Source of the DNA: Haloarcula sp. CBA1127
GTDB taxonomy: Archaea; Halobacteriota; Halobacteria; Halobacteriales; Haloarculaceae
Direction: 5' to 3'
DNA length: 64,000 bases
Assembly (NCBI RefSeq): GCF_001485575.1
Contig: NZ_BCNB01000006.1
Span: 2,542,001-2,606,000, forward strand
A program made the position numbers and the translations under genes. Below, piece by piece: positions 58,187 to 64,000 of this stretch (positions are counted from its first letter, which is position 1; the number at the start of each line of letters is the position of its first letter). The notes beneath the pieces were generated by a model. It worked only from the letters and a program-made list of their open reading frames with translations. It made no database searches and was not told the origin of the DNA.

Positions 58187-60094
58187 TTACTCGCTGTCCC
58201 CGTCCAGAAACGCCGATTCGAGTCGGGAGACAACTGACTCGACCTCGTCGTCGTCGAGTCGGCGGTTGCTCTCCTCCTGAACCAGCGCCGCCAGCCGCGT
58301 GTCGTACTTTCCACGGCCGACGTGTTCGACCAGGCCGCGGAGCCGGAGCTCCCTGTTTCGCGCGTAAGCCGCCGTCCGGTCGCCGGAGCCACCGGCCGAG
58401 AAATGGGCGTTCAGCGGCGTCCCGGGACCCTGCTCGCGGTAGTACGCGAGCATCCGGCAGGTCTTTCGGTCCAGTTCTTCGATGTCGGCTCGAAGGTCGG
58501 CGTAGACAGCGGGGCCATCAGCATCGGACGACATCTCGTCTTCGGCGGCTTCAGTTGCCCCGTCCGACTGCTCAGCTTCGACAGCCTCGGCGATAGCCGC
58601 TCTCAGATCTTCGTCATCAGTCTCAGCAGTGTCTGTCTCAGCCTGGCCGTTGGCTGGCACGGCCGCCGCACTGTTGTCTGGGCTGGCCCCGTTCGTCGCC
58701 ACAGCACCGTTCTCAGCGTGACCGTTCGACGCCGGTTCGGCGTCCACACTGCTGGCATCCGACTCAGGTTCAACGTCCGGGCTGCTACCATTCGCGTCTG
58801 CGCTGCCACTGGCGCTGCCGCCGTTCATCGCAGCTCCGTCCTCGGCAAAGGCGCTGAACGCGTCGCCGAACCCGCCGCCGGACGTGGCATCAGCGGTCTC
58901 GTCCGGTTCCGGGGGCTGTTCGTCGCGGGGATCGTCGGCGTCCGCCTCACTGTCGGCATCTGCGTCGCTGTCCGACGAAGATTGATCGGCGAACCGTTCG
59001 CGCTGGCGGCGCATCTTCTCCTGTTCTGTCCGACCGGGGTTGTAGTCCTCGGCCTGATCCAGCATCGCTTCGGTGAACTGCTCGGCCATCCGAGAGAGGT
59101 CCCGAGCGTCCTGCAGTTCCGCCTCCAGTTCAGCGATGCGGGAGTTCTTCTTGTCCAGTTCCTCGCGAAGTTCCTTGATTCGGTTCTCCGTCTCTTGCTG
59201 GTCCTCGCTGATGGTCTCCAGTTCGGAGACGAGGTCGTCGCTGACGGACTTGAGTTCCGGGCGCTCGAAATCGTCGAGGCCCGGCGTCGCGCCGGCGTCG
59301 AACGTCTGCTTGCGGTGGAACTGGACCCGGCTGACCTGCTCGGCCCAGTCGTTCATCATGAACGCCTCGCCGTCGTCCAGGTCTTCGACGGCGTCAGCGT
59401 ACTTGTTGTCGAGAATGCGCCCGACGACTTTCGTGTCGTTGTTCCAGGTCAGGCGATGCCAGACCAGCCAGTCACACTGGGTGATGTAGTCCTTCTTTAC
59501 GTCGGCCGGGCGCTGGCTGATGCCGACGATGCCAAGCCCGTGTTTCCGGCCGCGTTTCCCGATCTTGATGAGCATCTTCCCGACCTCGCCCATCGACCCC
59601 TTCTCCGGCATCCACTCGTGGCACTCCTCGACGAGCATCAGGAAGGGCTGTTTCTGTTTTTTCGCCTTCGCGAACAGTTGCTTGGCGACCTCGGTCAGGA
59701 GCGTCTCTGCTTCCGCCTCGTCAAGGAACGACGAGATGTCGAGAATGATGGGGACGTTCTGCTCCAGCGCCAGCGAAGCGATCTTGCCGGCATGGTCCTC
59801 CGTGACCTGAATGTCACACTCCTCATCGCCACCGACGTGGAGTATCTCGTACTCCTCTTTTAGACCGTAGTACTCGCCGTCGATATCGACGATAAGCAGT
59901 CCGAACCCGTTGTCCAGCAGCTTCTCGGCGATAACGCTCGCCGTGTTCGATTTCCCAGACCCGCTCTTGCCGGTAATAAACCCCCGACCAGTCAGCAGTT
60001 CCACCACCGGGAGATTGACAGTCTCTCCCGGCTCTCCGGTCCCACCCGGCCCCGCGCTCGTCGTCGCGACAGTTATCTGTTCGGTCTCTGCCAT
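58187..60094 (-). CDS. HerA-like (DUF87) ATPase with long acidic linker and winged-helix tail
   Basis: A 635-residue P-loop ATPase. Walker A is GKSGSGKSNT (42-51), Walker B LMLVEECHEWMPE, and an Arg-rich SQRPADVKKD region follows, all as in HerA/FtsK-type hexameric motors. A coiled coil spans about 275-340. Next comes a disordered Asp/Ser/Ala/Gly-rich linker of about 170 residues (365-535) and a C-terminal winged-helix-like domain (TCRMLAYYREQGPGTPLNAHFSAGG...LRLRGLVEHVGRGKYDTRL). Unlike classical herA it lacks nearby nurA, mre11 and rad50. Role in DNA transactions is likely but unproven. Confidence 0.88.
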   Translation of the reverse strand: MAETEQITVATTSAGPGGTGEPGETVNLPVVELLTGRGFITGKSGSGKSNTASVIAEKLLDNGFGLLIVDIDGEYYGLKEEYEILHVGGDEECDIQVTEDHAGKIASLALEQNVPIILDISSFLDEAEAETLLTEVAKQLFAKAKKQKQPFLMLVEECHEWMPEKGSMGEVGKMLIKIGKRGRKHGLGIVGISQRPADVKKDYITQCDWLVWHRLTWNNDTKVVGRILDNKYADAVEDLDDGEAFMMNDWAEQVSRVQFHRKQTFDAGATPGLDDFERPELKSVSDDLVSELETISEDQQETENRIKELREELDKKNSRIAELEAELQDARDLSRMAEQFTEAMLDQAEDYNPGRTEQEKMRRQRERFADQSSSDSDADADSEADADDPRDEQPPEPDETADATSGGGFGDAFSAFAEDGAAMNGGSASGSADANGSSPDVEPESDASSVDAEPASNGHAENGAVATNGASPDNSAAAVPANGQAETDTAETDDEDLRAAIAEAVEAEQSDGATEAAEDEMSSDADGPAVYADLRADIEELDRKTCRMLAYYREQGPGTPLNAHFSAGGSGDRTAAYARNRELRLRGLVEHVGRGKYDTRLAALVQEESNRRLDDDEVESVVSRLESAFLDGDSE

Positions 60095-60264
60095 GCGTTT
60101 CTGTCAGAACGGAGACGCGCAGGCCCCATAACTCTCCGTCAGACGACCGTCAACTGTGGTACAAGTCTGGGACAGGGGAGAACCGCTCGGAACGACGCGG
60201 GGGCTTTGCTCGGTCGGCTTCGCGAGTTCGTGTCCTTTCGGCGAGGGTTCTCTCACTGAATCCG

Positions 60265-60936
60265 TTATGACTGCGTTTCGGGTGTCCGACTGGGGTCCCA
60301 CTCATCGTGGTGGACCAGTTCCGCTCTGTCGATACGACTGCGCCAGCCTTCCTGTTGTAGTACCGGTTCGGAAGGGAAGCCGTCTTCGGGATAGCCGACA
60401 CAGAGGTAGGCTACGGGTTGGACGTGGTGTGGGATATTTAACACATTACGGAGTTCGTGGGGATACAGAAACGAGACCCAGCCGACACCGATACCCTCGG
60501 CACGGGCGGCGAGCCAGAGGTTTTGGACGGCAAGGCACGTCGAATAAACGTCCATTCGCTGCATCGTGTTCCGGCCGAGAACGTGTGGCGCATCACGAGT
60601 GGGGTCACAGGTAACACAGATATTCACCGGCGCATCGGTTATCCCCTCCAGTTTCAATTGGCCGAAATCTGATTTGCGCGGCTCCTCGTAGCCTTCGCGT
60701 GCGGCGGCTATCGCCCGTTCGGCAATCGCTGCGACCGCTGATTTCGTCTGCTCGTCCTCGATCACGACGAAATCCCACGGTTGCGAGAACCCGACGCTGG
60801 GCGCGTTGTGGGCGGCATCTAAGATTCGTCCCAACACCTCTTCGGGAACTGGGTCGCCAGCAAACTGTCTGATGTCCCGTCGCGAATAGATGGATTTGTA
60901 CACTGCTTCGCGGTCGCGGGGGCCGAACTCAGTCAT
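60265..60936 (-). CDS. bluB: 5,6-dimethylbenzimidazole synthase (BluB-like flavoenzyme)
   Basis: A 223-residue nitroreductase-fold enzyme. BluB features are clear: YKSIYSRRDIRQFAGDPVP, AHNAPSVGFSQPWDFVVI, CDPTRDAPHVLGRNTMQRMDVYSTCLAVQNLWLAARAEGIGVGWVSFLYP and PVAYLCVGYPEDGFPSEPVLQQEGWRSR. BluB breaks FMN to make the lower ligand base of vitamin B12. ATG 60936 (MTEFGPRD) is the family start; the longer frame to 61230 is not used. No other cobalamin gene is nearby. Confidence 0.9.
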   Translation of the reverse strand: MTEFGPRDREAVYKSIYSRRDIRQFAGDPVPEEVLGRILDAAHNAPSVGFSQPWDFVVIEDEQTKSAVAAIAERAIAAAREGYEEPRKSDFGQLKLEGITDAPVNICVTCDPTRDAPHVLGRNTMQRMDVYSTCLAVQNLWLAARAEGIGVGWVSFLYPHELRNVLNIPHHVQPVAYLCVGYPEDGFPSEPVLQQEGWRSRIDRAELVHHDEWDPSRTPETQS

Positions 60937-61105
60937 ATATTCCGTGACAGACGACAGTTGTATACCGGTTGTGCTGGCCAGCGGACTCTCAGGTGCAGTG
61001 AGATACGAACACGAAACAGACGGCGAGTGTTGCCAGCCAGTCTGAGACGGGGTAACGGCTATTGCGGTGGGACACGTTGACATCCTTGTTCGGCTGGGGC
61101 TGGCC

Positions 61106-61453
61106 ATGGACAGATACGAGACGTTCGTCGAGGACGGAACGGTGTACGTCGGGAGCGACGACGGCCCGCTCGAAGTGGCCCCGTTGGAGGACATCGTCGC
61201 GGCCGCCGGCGGGCCGGCCTGGACGATCACCTACACCGAGGCGGAGAAAGAACGCTACGCTGGGATGAACACCAGCGACGAGGGGCTGGTGGTCGACGTG
61301 GTCGATATGTTGCACGCAATGACCCACAGCCAGCGGTTCGTCGACACGCTGGCCGCACACCCGACGGACGTGCCGGCTGACGACACTATCTCCCCGCGAG
61401 CCGGACTGTTCGTCGGGAAACTACTGGAGAATCTGGAACACGGTGTCGCCTGA
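61106..61453 (+). CDS. Small haloarchaeal protein, function unknown
   Basis: A 115-residue acidic protein: MDRYETFVEDGTVYVGSDDGPLEVAPLEDIVAAAGGPAWTITYTEAEKERYAGMNTSDEGLVVDVVDMLHAMTHSQRFVDTLAAHP. It has a beta N-terminus and a helical C-terminus, without membrane segments or metal motifs. ATG 61106 is preferred over the frame opening at 61067. Convergent with dinB (6-base gap) and divergent from bluB. No family recognised. Confidence 0.75.
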   Translation: MDRYETFVEDGTVYVGSDDGPLEVAPLEDIVAAAGGPAWTITYTEAEKERYAGMNTSDEGLVVDVVDMLHAMTHSQRFVDTLAAHPTDVPADDTISPRAGLFVGKLLENLEHGVA

Positions 61454-61459
61454 GAACGC

Positions 61460-62821
61460 CTAGAAATCTGCGAGCGTGGTCTGACCGGGCGGGAGTGAGA
61501 TATGCGTCTCGCTGGCGTCTGTTCCCTCGCCCGCCGTGTCTTCGGCAGCCTCAGTATCCCTGTCGTTCGCAACGAACGTCCCGAGTCCGACCTGCCCGTC
61601 GTCGTCTAACTCGTCGGCCGCCGCTGGGGTACTGTTGGTGCGGGAACTACCGGACGCCTCCTCAGAACCATTGTCGCCGCCGAACCCGTCCAGATTGGCC
61701 TGTTCGCCGGCAGAGAAGTCCAGGTTCGAAACACGGACGCCGACCTTCCGAACCGGGTCGTCAACGAACTCGCCGAGCAGGTCCAGCGCGATGCGTCTGA
61801 CCAGTTCGGGTTCTTCAACTGGACCGGGGAGCGACCGGGCCCGCGTATTCACATCGAACGGCGGCGTCACGACCTTGATGCCGATGGTCTGGTAGCGCGC
61901 GCCTTTTCGTTCGGCGCGGTCAGCGACGGCATCGGCGAGGGTGCGGACCTGTCGACACTTGGCTTCTATATCGGTCGTCTCGTCAGTGAACGCGGACTCC
62001 CGCGAGAGGCTCTTGGGGTCGCCTTTCGGCGTCACCGAGCGCTCGTCCTCGCCGCGGGCGTAACGGCGTATTTCACGACCGCGCTCGCCGAAGCGTTCGG
62101 CCAACAGTTCCGGGTCAGCGGCCGCGAGGTCCCCCGCCGTTTCGATATCGAGTGCGGCGAGTTCTCTGGCGGTGACCGGACCGACGCCGTGGACGTCCTC
62201 GACGGGCAGATCGGCGAAGAAGTCCCGGACGGCCCCCGGTTCAACGATGACCAGCCCGTCCGGCTTGTCGCGGTCGCTAGCCACCTTCGCGGCGCTCATC
62301 GTCGGCGCGACACCGACGCTCGCGACCACGCCGACCGCTGATTCGATTGTGTCTTTCAGATCTCTTGCCCACGACTCGACAGTCTCCCACGAGACCCGCT
62401 CAGTTACATCCAGATACGCCTCGTCGATGCTCACCTCGCGGACGACGTCCGCTTCCGTGTGGAGGATGTCCCGGACATCCGCAGCGACGGACTCGTAGAA
62501 ATCCATGTCGACTGGGCGGTAGAGGCCGGCGTCTTCGACATCGAGGTCCGGGTCCTCGACGGCCTTGACCTTGCGTGGAAGGCGTTCCAGTGCCTCGGAG
62601 ATAGCCATCGCTGATTCGACACCGTACTCTCGGGCCTCGTAGCTCGCTGTCGCCACGGCCCCGTGGGTCGCGCCATTCTCGTAGCCCATCCCCACGACGA
62701 GCGGCTCATCTCTGAGTGCCGGCTCCCGACGCTGTTCGCAGGCGGCGTAGAAACAGTCCATGTCGACGTGCGCGACTATCTGCTCGGGGCCGCTGGTCCC
62801 GGGGAGCCGCGCAGCGTCCAT
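61460..62821 (-). CDS. dinB: DNA polymerase IV (Y-family, DinB)
   Basis: A 453-residue translesion polymerase. The palm motifs are IVAHVDMDCFYAACEQRREP and EVSIDEAYLDVT, with the catalytic acids. Thumb HhH elements are DLPVEDVHGVGPVTARELAALDIETAGDLAA, and the little finger follows. An acidic, low-complexity stretch (about 375-440) precedes a C-terminal PCNA-interaction peptide QTTLADF. ATG 62821 gives the family N-terminus; the Pro-rich frame up to 62983 is not haloarchaeal coding. Confidence 0.94.
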   Translation of the reverse strand: MDAARLPGTSGPEQIVAHVDMDCFYAACEQRREPALRDEPLVVGMGYENGATHGAVATASYEAREYGVESAMAISEALERLPRKVKAVEDPDLDVEDAGLYRPVDMDFYESVAADVRDILHTEADVVREVSIDEAYLDVTERVSWETVESWARDLKDTIESAVGVVASVGVAPTMSAAKVASDRDKPDGLVIVEPGAVRDFFADLPVEDVHGVGPVTARELAALDIETAGDLAAADPELLAERFGERGREIRRYARGEDERSVTPKGDPKSLSRESAFTDETTDIEAKCRQVRTLADAVADRAERKGARYQTIGIKVVTPPFDVNTRARSLPGPVEEPELVRRIALDLLGEFVDDPVRKVGVRVSNLDFSAGEQANLDGFGGDNGSEEASGSSRTNSTPAAADELDDDGQVGLGTFVANDRDTEAAEDTAGEGTDASETHISLPPGQTTLADF

Positions 62822-63215
62822 ACCCGACGCTACGCGTACTGGCAGAAAACCCCACCGGCCCTCGCCGGCCCTATCAGGACAACGTACGGACTGCTGTATC
62901 GGAGACACCTCGAAAAACGGGAGCAGGGAAAGTGGTGGGGGTGGGGGTGAGGTGTCAGCTGCTCCGTCTGCCGTTGGTTTCAAAGCGATACGTGACCGGT
63001 GGAGTGGCCAGCCTCCACCGGCGATGATCGTCCGCCGATGCCAATCCCGGATGGTACGACGGTCGTTCCCGCCGGGAGCGTAGGAAGCTCCATGTTAACA
63101 AAAGTCATGATAGTACTTCAATGTTGGCCGACGTTATGTTTGTCTCACACTTTGGAGTTCCATGACCGCATCCCGCTCGAAACGCTTTCAATCCTCTCTC
63201 CACGACGGCGACGTA
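62822..63215. other. Intergenic region without a recognised gene
   Basis: A 394-base gap between the dinB start and the 63216 gene. It holds the dinB promoter area, a G-run at 62934-62950 and a short stem GGAGC/GCTCC (about 63076-63093). Frames here lack haloarchaeal composition, and I see no tRNA or clear repeat. Confidence 0.4.
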
Positions 63216-63530
63216 ATGACCGAACTGACGGACTCGCTGCCGGACAGACCGCTCTCGACGAGCGAAATCTCGACCCTCGAAGCCCAGCACAAGGACTATG
63301 GATTCGCGCCAGTCGGGTTCTTCCCTGACCTCGATGTAGTGGCCGCGTTCGTCGTCATCATCAACGGCGACCGTGGCTACAGTCTCGGCTACGACCGCAA
63401 CGGCGACGGTTGGGTCGTCGTCGAGTCCTTCGAGGACGGCGAGGACTTCGCCGGGGTCACCGACCGCCTGCAGGAGTGGATGGGCGACGACTGGGAGGAG
63501 TTCGAGCAGGCCGCCGTCGAACCGGAGTGA
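63216..63530 (+). CDS. Small haloarchaeal protein, function unknown
   Basis: A 104-residue acidic protein, MTELTDSLPDRPLSTSEISTLEAQHKDYGFAPVGFFPDLDVVAAFVVIINGDRGYSLGYDRNGDGWVVVESFEDGEDFAGVTDRLQEWMGDDWEEFEQA. A mixed alpha/beta pattern with a conserved-looking YGFAPVGFFPDLD. A 5' extension to ATG 63162 is possible, but its residues (MTASRSKRFQSSLHDGDV) are not typical. No family recognised with certainty. Confidence 0.75.
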   Translation: MTELTDSLPDRPLSTSEISTLEAQHKDYGFAPVGFFPDLDVVAAFVVIINGDRGYSLGYDRNGDGWVVVESFEDGEDFAGVTDRLQEWMGDDWEEFEQAAVEPE

Positions 63531-63613
63531 AAGTGCCGACAGCTACGGAGTCGGACAGAGGACGAACGCGGCGAGTTTCAAACGCTTCGGCTGGTCGTCA
63601 GTGTCTGTGGCAC

Positions 63614-63668
63614 AGTACGGCGACTGGGGTTTGAACTCGGCTGCAAATCCTCGCTGTCGCTCGGATTT
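63614..63668 (-). repeat. Degenerate tRNA-Gly 3'-end copy with adjacent palindrome
   Basis: Bases 63614-63640 match the 3' half of the nearby tRNA-Gly gene (63724-63750) at 23 of 27 positions, including GGCGAC and TTTGAAC. The copy is followed by AAATCC (63645-63650) and GGATTT (63663-63668), which can pair. It lies downstream of the tRNA gene in the tRNA sense. Confidence 0.65.
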
Positions 63669-63726
63669 CCGTCGTTCAAATCTCCCGATGAAGCATTTGC
63701 TGCTCGCGGATGTACTCGCAGGAAAG

Positions 63727-63797
63727 TGCGGCGACCGGGATTTGAACCCGGGCCATGAGCTTGGAAGGCTCAGGTCCTACCACTAGACCACCGCCGC
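63727..63797 (-). tRNA. tRNA-Gly (anticodon TCC)
   Basis: A minus-strand cloverleaf of 71 bases. Acceptor GCGGCGG pairs with TCGCCGC (one G-U), discriminator A. The D-arm includes CTAGTGGTAGG. The anticodon stem TGAGC/GCTCA has loop CTTCCAA and anticodon TCC at 63765-63763. The T-arm is CCGGG-TTCAAAT-CCCGG. No CCA or intron. Confidence 0.95.
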
Positions 63798-63922
63798 TCA
63801 TCGCTTCGCGTCTTCGCGGCGTGCCTCGCGATTCCGTTGGAATCGCTCGCCACCGCCGCACGCTCACTTCGTTCGCGCGCGGCGTCGTTCGCAAATCCAT
63901 CGGATTTGCTCACCACCGCCGC
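63787..63922 (-). repeat. Tandem units with copies of the tRNA-Gly 5' end and a palindrome
   Basis: The first 11 bases of the tRNA-Gly gene (plus-strand ACCACCGCCGC at 63787-63797) recur at 63849-63859 (one change) and 63912-63922 (exact), 62 and 63 bases apart. Each copy is preceded on the plus strand, 4-5 bases away, by a palindrome with a 3-base centre: GATTCC-GTT-GGAATC (63830-63844) and AAATCC-ATC-GGATTT (63893-63907). The same design is seen at the tRNA-Arg locus. The remainder to 64000 has no gene I recognise. Confidence 0.75.
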
Positions 63923-64000
63923 TCACTCGCGCAGAGATGCAGTCCCGAGTGGGACTGTTCCGCCCGAGTGCGAACGTATACCCTCATAGATGGAAGGCAA

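Noticed and set aside
62822-62983. N-terminal extension of dinB with a poly-Pro stretch
   Set aside because: The family N-terminus starts at 62821; the extension is not haloarchaeal in composition.
1-64000. CRISPR array, insertion sequence or rRNA operon
   Set aside because: No regularly spaced repeats, transposase motifs or rRNA-like sequence were found on reading through the window.

Overview
The window is a piece of a haloarchaeal main chromosome (class Halobacteria, most like Haloarcula or a close relative). The proteins are acidic and rich in Asp and Glu, coding DNA is GC-rich, and many genes have an archaeal TATA box about 25 bases before a start codon with no leader. The families are also typical: HalX response regulator, halocyanins, haloarchaeal histidine kinases, a TRASH-domain Lrp regulator, archaeal-length triosephosphate isomerase and MBF1. 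No CRISPR array, rRNA, insertion sequence or provirus was seen. It is mostly core genome with small accessory patches.

Layout: 1-3304 holds a TadC/TadA pilus or secretion pair cut by the window edge. 3438-5264 holds small haloarchaeal proteins and a sirtuin. 5503-7520 is sucCD. 7564-10371 holds two histidine kinases around a zinc-finger microprotein. 10884-14739 is an ABC-2 export operon with a PrsW-like protease fused to one permease. 14783-21051 holds an aldo/keto reductase, macro domain, paired YqjF-like proteins, a hybrid kinase, a HAD phosphatase and a PfpI protein. 21234-27273 is a metal block: microproteins, a DtxR/SirR regulator overlapping a GDT1/TMEM165 transporter, then a divergent three-gene metal ABC importer. 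27362-30715 is copper export (Lrp-TRASH regulator, CopA). 30768-34083 holds an ABC1 kinase and an Fe-S photolyase. 34254-37651 holds three halocyanins around a winged-helix/membrane protein pair. 37693-43856 is housekeeping (FAH, TyrA, Rsm22, SurE, EamA, AlaX). 44091-48705 holds microproteins, a chemotaxis transducer with a small membrane partner, HD and peroxiredoxin proteins. 48825-50031 holds a candidate structured RNA, tatA, tRNA-Arg and tRNA-derived repeats. 50043-55981 holds a GMC oxidoreductase, CheC and a hisC operon. 56022-63924 holds a long inverted repeat, MBF1, a HalX regulator, tpiA, a HerA-like ATPase, bluB, dinB and tRNA-Gly flanked by tRNA-derived repeats.

How parts connect: the same dyad (TTAGA-N4-TCTAA) lies before the SirR-type regulator and before the metal importer, suggesting one metal-responsive circuit joining uptake and a putative Mn/Ca exporter. 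A related TTAGG-N4-CCTAA site overlaps the GMC oxidoreductase promoter. The two large halocyanin genes share an identical 17-base palindrome upstream, and their first domains have lost copper ligands.

The least explained signals are the tRNA-end plus palindrome units beside both tRNA genes, the 327-base RNA candidate before tatA, the ABC permease/PrsW fusion, and the three-helix microprotein paired with a chemotaxis transducer. Family assignments come from reading motifs and recall; no searches were run.
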